From: Nageia nagi
Taxonomy: Eukaryota > Pinophyta
NCBI GenBank assembly: GCA_050084985.1
Contig: JBITNC010000001.1
Coordinates: 110,174,001-110,238,000 of the forward strand
Direction: 5' to 3'
Length of the DNA stretch: 64,000 nucleotides
A program made the translations under genes and the position numbers. This document shows positions 1 to 12,372 of the stretch, in pieces (position 1 is the stretch's first letter; each line of letters begins with the position of its first letter). The notes below the pieces were generated by a model. The model searched no databases. It was given only the letters and a program-made list of their open reading frames with translations, and was not told the origin of the DNA.

Positions 1-301
1 TCTTGTTGTGATTTTCAGAGCTGTGAGTGTGTTATGAATGTGAGAGGAGGTTTTGAAGGACTATGGAGGCCTTGTAAAGTGATTCTACCCACTGATAGTA
101 GAGAGATTTTGAGCTAGACATAGCCCACACTGGGTGAACCAGGATAATTTTGCTTGTCTCTTTCTATGGTGAATGCTTTTCTCTTCTCTATGTTTACAAA
201 TTTATTCTTGATTTTCCTTTACAAGCACTTAATTGTTTTAAGTGTGAATTGATCCTAAGAAAAGGTTAAATTGAAATTTTCACCTTATAGTTTATTGACC
301 A
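1..301 (+). repeat. 5' LTR of gypsy A (3' part only)
   Basis: Matches 5713-6010 of the 3' LTR with scattered substitutions. The LTR ends just before the primer-binding site at 306. The missing upstream part would correspond to 4931-5712 of the 3' copy. Confidence 0.9.
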
Positions 302-305
302 AGTT

Positions 306-317
306 TGGTATCAGAGC
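306..317 (+). other. Primer-binding site of gypsy A (initiator tRNA-Met type)
   Basis: TGGTATCAGAGC lies about 5 bases after the LTR end. This is the usual plant initiator tRNA-Met primer site used for minus-strand DNA synthesis. Confidence 0.93.
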
Positions 318-382
318 AGTTGAAATCATTGGGATAACCTATATTTTTGAGATTGTTGTTGGTGTTTGGAAAGTGTTCTTGC

Positions 383-3300
383 ATGTATACCAGGTCACAA
401 AGCAAGAAAGGAGAAGGAGAATTTATGGAAGAGGATCTAGAAATTGGTTCTAGAGTTTGGCTAAAGAACCAAAGAGAGCTTGGAGCCATGGCCAATGAAG
501 GAGGATCTAATGTGGAAAAGCAAATTGGTGATCTCTTCATAATGTTCCAAAAGATGTCTCTACAATTCGAACACTTTCAAGAACAACAATACAAGAAAAA
601 TGAAAGTGAAACTAGTGAAGGTAATAAAATTGATAATGATGATACACATAGTATTTTTCAAAGCTCTCCTTTGAAATTGGAAGTTAAATTTGATTTGCCT
701 ACTTTTATTGGAGAAGTGAATGCTGAGAAGTTAGACCATTGGATTAAACAAATTGAGGTATATTGTAGAATTCAAAGAATTGTAAGAGATGAGAATAAAA
801 TCCAATTACCAACTCTTAAAATGAGTGGTAATGCACTTGTTTTATGGGAAATTTATTTGCAAAGTAAGAATGAATCAATTCAAGCTTGTATTGCTTCTTG
901 GACCCATTTTGTATAATTGCTTAGAGATCAATTTTATCCTTTGGGTTATCGACAAAAGGCAATCATGGAATGGCAAACTTTCTGTCAAGGCAAAGGGCAA
1001 AGTGTGCAAGAGTACACTATGGAATTTCAAAGAAGAGCTGCAATGCTAGGTATTCCTCTTGGTTCCCAAGATACTCTTCTTAAGTATATTGGTGGTTTGC
1101 ATAATTATTTAATGCACACAATATTGATGTTTGATCCAAATGATTTGGATAAAGTTTGTGTACAAGCCACTCACTTAGAAGAAAGGGGAAAATTTGTTAA
1201 GGATGGGAAAAAGAAAAATGCTTCCAATAACAATAGTAATAATGATTCTAAAAATAACAAAGGAAAGGGGAAAAAGAAAACTACGTCTACTACACAAAAA
1301 GAGAAGTCTAAAGATGTATGTACACATTGTCAAAAAGAAGGTCATTTAGAGGCTAAATGCTGGAAATTGCATCCTAAATTATGCCCTAAACCTAAAGGTC
1401 AAAAGAAGCAAACAAATACTATTACTAAGGAAATTGAAGATGGTTTAGATGTAGATGAGAAAATGGCATGTATGGTTTTGCATAATACACCTAGTGAAGA
1501 TGAGGAAAAAAAGAAAATTGAACTTTTTCACATCAAGGTGCAAGCTAAGAAGACTATGATTGATACATTGTTTGATTCTAGATCTCAAGCTAACTTAATT
1601 GCAAAAAAGTATGTCAAATCAATTTCACTCACTACTCAACCTCATCCAAACCCATATCCATTGGGATGGGTTAATAAAAATTCCAAGTTAAAGGTAACAC
1701 AACAATGCAAGTTGCAATTTGGGATTAATAGGGAGTACATTGATGAAGTTTTACTTGATGTTGTTCCTTGGGATATTTGTGGGATTATGCTTGGTAGTCC
1801 TTATCTATGGGAAAGAGATGATTTATTTTATAGAAAGGAAAACAAATATAGACTCATTAAAGATGGAGTTGAATACATGGTTAATGCTCATCAAAACAAG
1901 AAAAAGGATATTTCTTTGATTACTACAAGACAAGCAAAGAGACTAATCAATATAGGACAAATGTTTGTACTTGCAATGGTGAAATCTCAAGATGAAGTGG
2001 AAATCATAAAGGCACTTGAGGATTGTGAACCACAATACAAAGAAGAAGTAAAAGAGGTAATTTTTAAATTTGAATATTTATTTCAAGTACCTAAAGAACT
2101 TCCATCAAAAAGAGATATACAACATGAGATTCAATTACATCTTGATGTTGCACTTCCTAATATTGGTTTATATAGAAATTTTGCTTTGGAAACTAAAGAA
2201 ATTAAGAAACAAGTCAAGGAATTGTTAGATCAAGGAGTCATTAGACCTAGCACATCACCGTGTGGATCTCCTATTGTTATAATTCCAAAGAAAGATGGAA
2301 CTTGGTGTATGTGTGTTGATTACAGGGCACTAAATAAAATCATGGTTAAAAATCAATATCCTTTGCCATGTATTGATGATTTAATGGATCAATTACAAAA
2401 AGCTATGCTTTTCACAAAATTGGATCTAAGAAGTGGTTATCATCAAGTATGAGTTAAAGAAGAGGATGTGTGGAAAATTGCTTTTAAAACTAGGCAAGGA
2501 TTGTTTGAATGGTTGGTTTTATCATTTGTATTATGCAATGCTCCTGCTACTTTCATGCATGTAATGAATGAGGTTTTAAGGCCTTTCATTGATGATTTTG
2601 TTATTATGTATCTTGATGATATTCTCATTTATAGTGATAATTGAAAAGATCATGTGGTACATATTTGTAAAGTGTTTGAAGTTTTAAGGGAAGCAAAACT
2701 CTATTTGAAGATGTCTAAGTGTGAGTTTGTTAGGAAGAGTTTAATCTATCTTGGCCACATTGTAGGTGAAGGTCAATTGAGGATAGATCCTACAAAAATT
2801 GAGGCTATGTTGAAATGGCCTACTCCCACTAATGTGATAGAGATTAAGAGTTTTCTTGGGGTAGTGTAGTATTTATGCAAGTTTATTGCTAACTTTTCTT
2901 ACATGGCTTCTCCACTTCATGAAATTATAGGAAAGAGTCATGGATTTCAATGGGGAGGGAAAGAACAACATGCTTTTGAATTGTTTAAAAGGAAAATTAG
3001 TAATGCTCTAGTACTTGCTTTGCCTAATCTTCAAAAAACTTTTGAAATTGAAATTGATGCAAGTGACTATGCTATGGGTGTAGTTTTATTATAGGAAAAA
3101 CATCTGGTTTGCTACCACTCGAAAATGTTTACCAATGCGGTAAGAACTATCCCACATATGATAAAGAGTTGTATGCATTAGTTCGAAGTGTTAAGAAATG
3201 GAAGCACTATTTGGTAGGTAAAGAGATAATAATTCATATAGACCATCAACCCTTGCAATATCTTTAGTTACAATCTAAATTGAAATAATCTAAGCACTTT

Positions 3301-4890
3301 CGTTGGATGGGATTCTTGCAAAAATTTCATTTGGTGATTAAGTACAAGAAGGGTACTCAAAATAAAATTGTTGATATGTTGTCTAGGCCTCCAATAGTTT
3401 CTAGTGTTGTGATTTTGCAAAAAATTTCTTTAATGCATGATGGGTATAAAGAATAGTATATGGTTGATCTTGATTTCCAAAATGTCTATCATAGATTGAG
3501 TCTTGGTAATGAGGTTGGAAATCATGACTTTCATTTGCATGATGGATTACTTTTTCATTTGGGCAAACTTTGTATTCCTAATGGTGAGAGGAATGATATG
3601 ATTAGGGAAGCTCATACTTCTCCTATTTTAGGGCACTTTGGTGTTGGGAAAACTCTTGCTAATCTACAAAGGTATTATTACTGGCCTAAAATGCAAGAAA
3701 ATGTATCCAGATATATCAGAGGTTGTATGTTATGCAGTGTAAGCAAACCCAATAATAGGAAATTTGGTCTTTATATGACATTTTCCATTCCTACATGACC
3801 ATGGGAGAGTATCTCTATGGATTTTGTTGGAGGTTTACCTATGTCTAAGAGAGGTCATGATTATTTATATGTGGTTATGGATAGATTTGGTAAGATATGT
3901 ATTCTAATCCCATGTAAAAAGACTATGATAGGTTAAGAGGTAGCTAATCTTTTCTTTACTTATGTGTGGGTACATTTTGGTCTTCCTACTTCTATCATTT
4001 CTAACAGGGATTCCAATTTTCTTGGAAAATTTTGGACTTCTTTATGGGAAAGGATGGACACTAAGCTAAAGAGGAGTATAGCATTTCATCCATAGATAGA
4101 TGGTCAAATAGAGGTGGTAAATAGGATAGTGGTACACCTATTATGGGGTTATTGTGGTAAGCATCTTAAGACTTGGGATGAGCATTTGAGCTATATATAG
4201 CATGCATATAATTGGGCTTTACATTATTCTACTAACAAAACATCTTTTGAGACTTGTTTTGGTTATTTGCCAAAATCACCTTTTGATATGGTTTTTGCTT
4301 CAACAAGTGATGGAGATATAGTTCTTCATAATGAGGAGGAGCAGGCAAAGAATTTTATTGAGAGGATCAGATTGATTCATTAGAAGGTAAAAGAATAGTT
4401 GGAGAAGAGTCAGGCCAAGTATAAGGAGAGGCATGATCATCATTGGGTGGATCATAAATTTTAAGTTAGGGATCATGTATGGCTTCATCTCAGTAAGGAG
4501 AGATAGCATGGTGAGGGAAAGAAGTTGAAACCAATAAGGTATGGTCCATTTACCATTATTGGTCAAGTTGGAGACAATGCATTTTGGTTGGACTTACCAC
4601 CCTATATGCAAATGTATTCTGTTATTAATGTTAAGAACTTGAAGTTGTATGAACCAACCTTAGTTATAGAAGATACAAATGTTATGTTATCGTTAGTTAA
4701 GGATTTAGCCCTTGAGCACATGAATGTGTTGGTTGAGGATGTAGTAATGGAAAAGAAGCAATGATCATCTCATAGTGGCATACATGAGATGTGGCATATT
4801 GGAATGAAGGGCCAAGATCCACACAAGGCCAAGTGGTATGCAGTTGATTGGGTGAGGGAGCTCTACCCTCACCTCATTTCATCATCCTAA
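383..4890 (+). pseudogene. Gypsy A gag-pol polyprotein, degenerate
   Basis: The best start is ATG 383 (MYTRSQ). Gag runs to about 1470 and carries a CX2CX4HX4C zinc knuckle at 1319-1360. The protease motif reads FDSRS (about 1575), so the catalytic DSG has Gly changed to Arg. RT has VDYRALNK (about 2315) and YLDD (about 2610). RNase H follows (2900-3400), then the integrase HHCC finger with GCMLC (about 3720), the core with MDFVGG (about 3820) and the C-terminal GPF block (about 4545). One frameshift lies near 3144, shifting from the frame of 917-3094 to that of 3460-4764. About 16 stops (for example 914, 2450, 2867, 3092, 3796) fall at expected Gln, Arg or Trp codons. After the TGA at 4762 the frame continues with a conserved-looking tail (KAKWY...ELYPHL) to TAA 4888. 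Not functional. Confidence 0.9.
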
Positions 4891-4920
4891 TTACTTTTGG
4901 GAACAAAATCTCTCTCTCAA

Positions 4921-4930
4921 TGGGGAGGAA
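4921..4930 (+). other. Polypurine tract of gypsy A
   Basis: TGGGGAGGAA directly precedes the TG that opens the 3' LTR; it is the expected primer for plus-strand synthesis. Confidence 0.8.
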
Positions 4931-6010
4931 TGATCCAAAATTTGGATCCCTTCAACATTTAGTAATATCCATTTTAGTGTGTTCATTGTGATCACCTTAT
5001 CTTTAGCTTTCCAACACTTCTTTCAGATCGTGAACCCGAGTTCGTATGTGGAAGATATGATATTAATTCCATTTGTGTATTTTGAGAAAAATTAAAAGGA
5101 TTAATATATATATTCAAATGTTTTGGGCAGCCATTGTAGAGGGGACCCACCTGCCACCATAAAGACCACATAGGAGGAGGTGAGGCATGACAAGGCCTGC
5201 ATGGAGTCAAAATGGAATGTGGTGTGACCACCTGTTGGAGACCGCCAACCTTAGCTGTCCACATTTTGACCAAGCCACCCACATTTGGAACCTACACCAC
5301 TAGTCAACAGGAGGTTGACTTCTTCTAAGCACGAGCCACATGTCATCACCATAATGCACCCTCCCAATTTTAGGTTTTTTTGATGTATTTTTGGTGTTTT
5401 CAAAGGTTTATGGTGATTTTAACTTGCTTAAGGTCCTATTATTAGGCTAATTTAATTTTGTAAGCCTAAAATAATCTAGTGAGTGTATTATTTTGATTTT
5501 AGAGCTCATTTTGGGGAAATTTTTACAACCATTTGAGCCCAAATTTGACATGAAGATCAAGAAGGCTAATGAGTATCTAAATATAGGCTTTGTATTAAAT
5601 TTCCTAGTTGTAATACTCTCCAATTTTAGCCCCCAAAATTGTATAAAAGGGGAAAAAATTAGACATGAGAAGAGGGAGAGAGGGAGGATTTCAAGAAAGT
5701 TATTTTCAATTCTTGTTGTGATTTTTAGAGCTGTGAGTGTGTTGTGAATGTGAGAGGAGGTTTTGAAGGATCATGGAGGCCTTGTAAAGTGATTCTACCC
5801 ATTTATAGTAGAGAGCTTTTGAGCTAGACGTAGCCCACACTGGGTGAACCAAGATAATTTTGCTTATCTCTTTTATTGGTGAATGCTTTTCTCTTCTTTG
5901 TGTTTACAAATTTGTTCCTGATTTTCCTTTACAAGCACTTAATTATATTAAGTTTGAATTGATCCTAAGAAAAGATTAAATTGAAATTTTAAACTTATAG
6001 TTTATGGACA
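4931..6010 (+). repeat. 3' LTR of gypsy A (about 1080 bp)
   Basis: Starts with TGATCC after the polypurine tract and ends with ACA at 6010, where copia 1 coding sequence resumes. A TATAAAAG promoter motif lies at 5642-5649 and is followed by the segment (5713-6010) that matches the window's first 301 bases. Two minor long antisense ORFs here have no recognisable product. Confidence 0.88.
5642..5649 (+). promoter_or_regulatory. TATA box in gypsy A LTR
   Basis: TATAAAAG, about 370 bases before the LTR end, is the likely U3/R promoter core of the LTR. Confidence 0.6.
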
Positions 6011-7380
6011 AGGTTTGAAACATAACCTATTCAATTTAAGTCAGATTTGGGATAAGGGAATGATGTTATCTTCAAGAGACATAATTGTGAAAGAAAGAGA
6101 TATGATACTAGAAAGTTGGTTGCTTGTGGAACAAGAACATTAGAAATCTATACACATTAATAAATACAAGTGAAGGTTCATGCATGATGAGCTAAGAAGA
6201 CTCCAACTGGTTGTGGAATAAAAGGTTGGGACACATAAATTTTGATAATCTAATCAAAATTAGTATAAACAAATTAGTGAGGGATTTACCAAGCATATCC
6301 AAGCCTTCTAATAAAATATGTTCTTTTTGCTAGAGAGGTAAGAAAACCATATCATATTTTAAATATAAAGATTTATCTACAAGAAAACCTCTTGAATTAG
6401 TTCATACTAAGTTGTGTGGTCATACAAGAACACATAGTATTCATGGTCATAGGTACTTTATGCTTTGCATTGATGATTTCACTAGAATGACTTGGGTACA
6501 ATTTTTAAGATAGAAATTAGAAGCCTTTGAAATGTTCAAGTCTTTTAAAAATAGTGTTGAGAATCAAATTATAAGGAAGATCAAGTGTTTAAGATCTGAT
6601 AAAGGAGGAAAATTCATCTAAGAAGAATTTATCAAGTTCTATGAAAAAAATGGGATAAGGAGACAACTCACAGCCCCCAAAAGTCCTCAACAAAATGGTG
6701 TTGTTGAAAGGAAGAATAAATTTATTTTAGAGATGAGTAGAACAATGCTAATTGAAGGGAAAGTTGCTAATAAGTTTTGGAAATAAGTTGTTCATATAGC
6801 TATCTACATTCATAATAGATGCCTACTAAAACCTCATGAAGATAAAGCACTATATGAATTATGGTTTGATAGAAAAGCAATTGTAAGACATTTTGAAATT
6901 TTTGGAAGTAAAATTTATATCACAAATACTAATGATAGTCTTGGTAAATTTGATAATAGAGTTTATGAGGGGATATTACTTAGATATTCCTCCAAAAGAA
7001 AAGCATACTAATGTTTTAACAAAAGGCTAAATAAGATAGTTGATAGTGTTGATGTCAAGGTAGATGAAGGAACTAAAGTTGCAAGTGTAGACACTAAAAA
7101 ACATCCTTGTTATGATGATTTGATTGAAGGAGATGATGAAGAATCAAAATTAGAAGCAAAATAACCTATTATAGAAAAGTAGGAAGTTGATGTGGAGTTA
7201 CAATAGCCATCAGCCTCAAAATCACCTACCAAGTATGTAAAAACAAATCATACTCAAAAGCAAATCATTGGTTATCCTTAAGATGGTGTCCAAACATGAA
7301 AGAGAAAAGCATAAGAACAAATTTATTACTCACTATTTTCTAAGATTGAACCAAAGAATGTAGCAAAAGCTTGTTAGGAC
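6011..7380 (+). pseudogene. Copia 1 GAG-pre-integrase and integrase, degenerate
   Basis: The reading starts GLKHNLFNLSQIWDKG, continues with NKRLGHINFDNL, then the integrase core. The first catalytic position reads HTKLCG, where copia 2 has HTDLC, so the first Asp of the DD35E triad is lost. The second (LRSDKGG, about 6595) and the Glu (NGVVERKN, about 6700) remain. The C-terminal blocks HIAIYIHNRCLLKPHE and GILLRYSSKRKAY follow. Many TAG/TAA stops interrupt it. Not functional. Confidence 0.85.
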
Positions 7381-8850
7381 AAGTATTGGATTGAAGCCAT
7401 GGAGGAGGAACTTTACCAAATAGAAAAGAGCAAGACATGGGAGTTGGTTCCTAGACTTGTCAACAAGAATGTGCTAGGCACAAAATGGGTGTTTAGAAAT
7501 AAACTCAATGAACAAGGTAATATTGTAAGGAATAAAGGAAGATTAGTTTGTAAAGGTTATGCACAAGTTAAAGGTGTAGACTTTGATGAAACTTTTGTAC
7601 CTATAGCAAGATTAGAAATAATTAGAATGTTCCTTGCTTTAGCTACATATAAGAGTTTAAAGTGTTTCAAATGGATGTTAAGGTTGCATTCCTAAATGGT
7701 ATTTTAGAAGAAGTGTACATTGAATAGCCATATGGTTTTCAATTATGAGATGACCTTACTAAAGCATGGAAACTAAAAAGGGCATTATATGGGTTGAAAC
7801 AAGCCCTAAGAGCTTGGTTTGCAAGGCTTGATAGATATCTTTCTAAACAAGGATACAAATAAGGTATTTTTGTTAGCAATATGTATGTAAAAAAATAAAA
7901 AATGGACATTTAATCATTATTGTTATGTATGTTGATGACATCATCTTTGGTAGAAATAAGAATGAGTTATTCATCGAGTTTACCAATAATATGAAAAGGA
8001 GTTTGAAATGTCAATGATTGGAGAACTTGCATACTTTCTTGGTCTTCAAGTTAATCAGAAAGAGAAAGGTATATTCATTTCCCAAGTATGTTAAAGAAAT
8101 GTTGAAGAAGTTTAATATGGAGGACAATAAACTGGTAGGAACTCTAATGACTATAAGTTGTAAGTTGAGCAAACATAATGCATAGATCCATGGTAGGTAG
8201 CTTTCTATACTTGCCTACCACAAAGCTTGATATTTTACAAGCTATGTGTATGGTAGCAAGATTCCAAGTTGATCCTAAAGAAGTGCATGTACAAGCTATG
8301 AAAAGGATCTTTAGATACTTGAAATTCACTTAAGAATTTAGTTTATGGTATCCAATAGGTATAAATTTTACATTAATTGCATACTCATATGTTGATTGGG
8401 ATGGTTACATTGATGATAGGAAGAGCACTAGTGATGGTGCTTTCTAGCTAGGAAAGAAACTTGTATCTTGGCATAGTAAGAAACAAGAATCTATATCTCT
8501 TTCAACAGCTAAGGCAAAGTACATAGAAGCCACATCAAGTTACACTTAAGTATTATGGATGAAATAAATTTTTAAGGACTTTGGAATGTTGTGTATTGAT
8601 CCTATTCCATTATTTTTTTAAAATACATCTACCATCAACATATCAAAGAATCCTATGATGCATTCTAGAACAAAACATATTGCTATCAAGTATCACTTTT
8701 TGAAAGACAAAGTGGCTAAAGTAGAAGTAGCCATGGAGTTTGTTCTTACTTTTGAGTAGGTTGCACACATTTTTACAAAGTCTCTTCCAAAGTTCACTTT
8801 TGAGTATCTTAGACAAAAGTTAGGAGTGGTCACACTACCCAAATACTAGC
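7381..8850 (+). pseudogene. Copia 1 reverse transcriptase and RNase H, degenerate
   Basis: An open stretch at 7399-7695 gives the RT N-terminal block ([24 protein letters not shown]). MDV(K)..AFLNG follows with a frameshift near 7665. The active-site block MYVDDIIFG lies at about 7925-7955. RNase H has DDRKSTS (about 8420), LVSWHSKKQ and a C-terminal block with RTKHIAIKY (about 8670). The stops in IE*P, a TAG, and WMK*IFKDF, a TAA, are at positions where family members have Gln. Not functional. Confidence 0.87.
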
Positions 8851-9148
8851 CTAGCTTCAGGTTGCACATTCTCAAGGGGAGAAACATGTATTATTCTATC
8901 TATTTTCTTCTAATTTTGATATTTTTTTCCTAAGAAGGATGCATGGATTTAGGGGGTAGAATTTAATGGTTTCTTTTCTACTCCTATGTAATTGACTATT
9001 TAAATGTTGTGCCTAAAAGGAAGTTAGAATAGAGTTACCACTAAAGATCAAATGACACCCTTTGTCATTATTATTAAAGGGGGAGAAAAGGTTGATTATC
9101 ACACAATAAAGGTTGGGTGTTTCCAACAATTCCAAAGGGGGATATTAT
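8851..9148 (+). other. Copia 1 3' untranslated region with repeated polypurine tracts
   Basis: Short purine runs recur at about 8876 (AAGGGGAGAAA), 8949 (AGGGGGTAGAA), 9076 (AAAGGGGGAGAAAAGG) and 9134 (AAAGGGGGATA); the last directly precedes the LTR. Multiple such tracts are typical of Sireviruses. Confidence 0.7.
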
Positions 9149-10963
9149 TGCATGTTTATCATTGTTTTCAACATAGTAACACTATTCTAAAGTTAGAACA
9201 TAGTACTAAAGTAACTAGAGAGCATTGAAGAACATCATAGCACTAAAGGTCATTGCACTAAAGTAACTATAGAGCATTGAAGGTCATAGCACTAAAGTAA
9301 CTATAGAATGTTGAAGAATATCATAGCATTGAAGTAAATACAATGCACTATAGAATGATGTAACATTGAGGAAACAACTACAAAGTGGTATAGTAGGTCA
9401 AAAATGGACCAAAAATTAAAGTGCCCAAATTTTGATGAAAATTTTAAAGTATGATATTCAGCCAAATGGGTACTCAAAAATATAAAAACATTAGATATCT
9501 AAGTTCATATGAATATAAAACAAATGTGTTACATTTGTGATAGATGTTAAATCTGCATGAAGGACCATTTTGTTAGAGATGCTGCCAACAACCTAAAAGG
9601 TGTTAGAAGCTAAAAATTGAATAGAAGGTATTTAATATAACAAAAAAGTGTGTTAAATTTCTACTCATTTGGAAAAACATGGAGAAAATTATTAACCCTG
9701 AAATATGTTGAATTTTCCATTTTTAAAAGATAGTTATAAATCAAGATTTAGGGCCACTTTGTTGAAGATGCCATAAATAACTCATGAGGAGTTAGAGAAT
9801 GAAAATTGAATTGAAGGTAGTTAGTATAACAAAGGTGTGTGTTAAATTTCAGCTCACTTGGAAAAGTGTGGAGAAAATTATTAACCTTGAAATATGCTAA
9901 ATTTTTTATTTTTAAAAGATAGCTACAAATCAAGATTTAGGGCCACTTTATTGAAGATGCTGCAAACAACTCGTGAGGAGTTAGAGGCTAAAATTATAAC
10001 TAAATATTTTAAATATGAAGAAGAATATGACTTATAAATTTTTACTTTTTTGAAAACTTATGGAGGAAGTTATTACCCCCCAAAAAAGTTGTTAGAATAC
10101 AAAAAGATAGTTATGGTGGATAGAGCTAAAAAAAGGCTTTTCAGTTGTAGCAATTATAAAATCATAAAATGGATACTCAGGATTGAAGGATTAGTTATAA
10201 AATATGTATATGATTACTCAAAAATGATGTGATAACTATTTCAAATAGTTAATTACTATTTTGTGTCTTATGTACATATGTGGCTAAAAATGAGGATGAT
10301 ATAATGCTAATTGATAGGACAAAAGTGAGAACTAGTGATGTATGTTGTGTGAGCAAAATGTATTGAGTTGAGCATGTTGAATTGTTGAATACATGGTGTT
10401 TATAGGAATACTGATGAAAAATAGTAAATAGATGAAGAGAATCTACCATTGTTATTAAACTATAAAGATTAGATGTGAAGGTAAAAGAGGGGAGACTACT
10501 TTACTAATTGCAAAATTAAATTTGATATCAATTTGGTGAAGAAGAGTTTAAAGAGTAACATCATTGAATATCTATTTTAGAGAAGGCACTTTACAATATC
10601 AAAATTATTTAGCTTAAAACTCAAGTTGGTGCTTATTACTTAAGGGGTTGGTGCTCCTTGCAATGGGTGCTGCAAAATAAGAGGATTTCATGCTCTTGCT
10701 AATTGGTGCTAGTAATTTGTAAAGTTGGTGCTTTACATGGTTGGATTTGGACCATGATCCAAGAAACCTTTTTGGGGATGTATCCTTATGATGAACCTCA
10801 TTAAATGCTCTATTTTGTGAGATGGTTTGTGCGGTTTCTTTTTCTTATCTCTAAATTTTACTAGTTATCAGTTTGTTGTTGTTGTTTCAAGTATATCAAG
10901 TTAAAATTAATGTTTTAGTCCATATTGATTAATTCCCCCTTTTAGTTTCACTCTTAGCTAACA
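9149..10963 (+). repeat. 3' LTR of copia 1 (about 1.8 kb)
   Basis: Starts TGCATGTTTATCATTG after a polypurine tract, matching the start of the copia 2 LTR. It ends with CTAACA at 10963 after a segment that matches the copia 2 LTR end (GGTTGGATTTGGA, GTTTCACTC). Internally it carries AT-rich tandem repeats, including three copies of a unit of about 189 bp (around 9545-10100) and shorter repeats at 9205-9370. The start is uncertain by a few bases. Confidence 0.75.
9545..10100 (+). repeat. About 189-bp tandem repeat, three diverged copies, within copia 1 LTR
   Basis: Anchor motif GGGCCACTTT (or variant) followed by TTGAAGATGC lies at 9561, 9751 and 9940, spacings 190 and 189. Each copy continues with a GTTAGAG...AAAATTGAA block and a GGAGAAAATTATTAACC block. 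Confidence 0.75.
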
Positions 10964-11280
10964 AATTGAAATTACCAAAGACTTCACTTCCTTTGAAAAT
11001 CATTAACACTACTTCACTGAATCCTATAAATGGTTATATTATCCCAACTGGTTCAAATTACCTTTCCTAACATTTGCAAAAGTACACCAACATGGAAGAT
11101 TATCCATAGGGTTTATACTTACATCATAGACTTAATAAAAATAGACTTATGTCATGTGTTAAAGTAGAGAGTGCACTAGAAAATATGTATGCAAAATATG
11201 TAGGCACTTAAATGTATGTTAATTTCTTGTTAGAAAGCAAGGTGTAAGCATAGTTAAAGAGGTAGCGATCTCATAGAATA

Positions 11281-11640
11281 GACTGCAAACCATTTGATGA
11301 AATACCTTGACATAATGCAATCCCCTAAAAATAAAGTTTCTAGGATAAACACAAAGTAATAAGATTAATAGGGACCACAAATTATTTGATAAAATATCTC
11401 ATCAAAATGCAATTGTATATGTTGTAGTGGTCAACAGATAGACAAATAATGGATATGCAGAAAGGGTATGTAAATTGTTTAACCAAATACCCATCAAAAT
11501 ACACTTTCCTTGGTAGCAAATATCATAAGGTAAGCCTAAAATAAACATATTAAAAGAGCCAACAAATTTTAATAAAATACCATTTTAAAATATAATCTTA
11601 TGATATGAAATGATCATAGGATAAATACTTATTGAATATA
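11281..11640. repeat. Degenerate tandem repeat, period about 90 bp
   Basis: Four diverged copies of a block like GCAAACCATTTGATGAAATA...CAAAATGCAAT begin at about 11285, 11373, 11470 and 11557. Confidence 0.5.
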
Positions 11641-11985
11641 GAGTATGGTTTATAAATTAATTGACTATAAGTCTCAAAAATAAATATAGATTGCAAATAA
11701 TAAAACCTCTACATCATTCCAAATATATATTTATGTGTAGAAAATATTTATAAATAGATAATGGAAATATATAAATTGGTTTTAATCATGGAAATATTCA
11801 TTTTGGTTTCAACCTATTTGAATATTTCATAAGAGCATTTTATCAATTAGACATGCAAATAACAATAGGAGAAACACTAGATATTAAGAACCAAAAATCC
11901 CTCTTATTTGTTTGAGATTTTCCTTCTCCCAAGTTTCCTTATTCCTCTAAACCACCACCCCTTATCCAAAAATCCATAAGATTAG

Positions 11986-11994
11986 TATAAAAAG
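11986..11994 (+). promoter_or_regulatory. TATA-like motif, context unknown
   Basis: TATAAAAAG is preceded by a C-rich stretch (CCACCACCCC) and followed by GGGAGAGAAATAGG. It has the look of an LTR promoter, but no second LTR was found. Confidence 0.3.
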
Positions 11995-12299
11995 GCATGC
12001 ATTTGGGAGAGAAATAGGTTTTTCAAAATTTGTTGGAAGTTACAAAAACCTCCTAAACATTTTTCATGGATGTACAATAGAAAATAAAATCCCCAAAACT
12101 ATATCATAAGTTTATTATTTTAAAAATATTAATTTTTATTTTTTAAATAATTAAATATTTATTTCAAATATTTAAATAAAATCATTTGATAAAAATAATA
12201 AAAAATTAACACTTAAAATATTTCTTAATTATTTAAAGTATTTAACATAAAATCAACAACCAGGATGAAATTATATCAAAATTGTTAATTGAAAAACAC

Positions 12300-12372
12300 A
12301 TAAATTAAAGGTAAATAATACCCAAAAATAAATCATTGAAAATGGGCCATGACACCTCCCCAAATAGGAAGG
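12300..12372 (-). other. Possible antisense LTR start with polypurine tract
   Basis: On the minus strand a purine run (12355-12372, TTTGGGGAGG) is followed by TGTCATGGCCCA. The Tekay LTR in this window begins TGTCATGACCCA after a similar run. This could be the 3' LTR of a decayed minus-strand chromovirus; no partner LTR or coding sequence was found. Confidence 0.3.

Larger units (their letters stand above)
1..6010 (+). mobile_element. Gypsy element A: Ty3/gypsy LTR retrotransposon, 5' LTR truncated by window edge
   Basis: The element has a partial 5' LTR (1-301), a primer-binding site, one gag-pol reading frame broken by stops, a polypurine tract and a 3' LTR (4931-6010). Bases 1-301 match 5713-6010 closely. 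The order gag, protease, RT, RNase H, integrase is that of Ty3/gypsy. Immediately after 6010 the sequence continues as copia protein (a GLKHN block), so A inserted into the pol gene of copia element 1. The left flank and TSD lie outside the window. The clade is uncertain: it is chromovirus-like in RT, with an unusual C-terminal block described under the gag-pol entry. Confidence 0.93.
6011..10963 (+). mobile_element. Copia element 1: Sirevirus-type Ty1/copia, 3' part
   Basis: Begins mid-gene because gypsy A is inserted in it. It holds the end of the GAG-pre-integrase region, integrase, RT and RNase H, several G-rich polypurine tracts and a 3' LTR (about 9149-10963). Protein blocks match copia 2 closely (NEQGN/NEDGL, YVDDIIFG, DRKSTS), so both are the same SIRE/Maximus-type lineage. 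The 5' half lies left of the window. Confidence 0.88.

Noticed and set aside
4992-5282. Minus-strand ORF of 96 residues in the gypsy A LTR
   Set aside because: Inside an LTR, no domain, and opposite to the element's direction.
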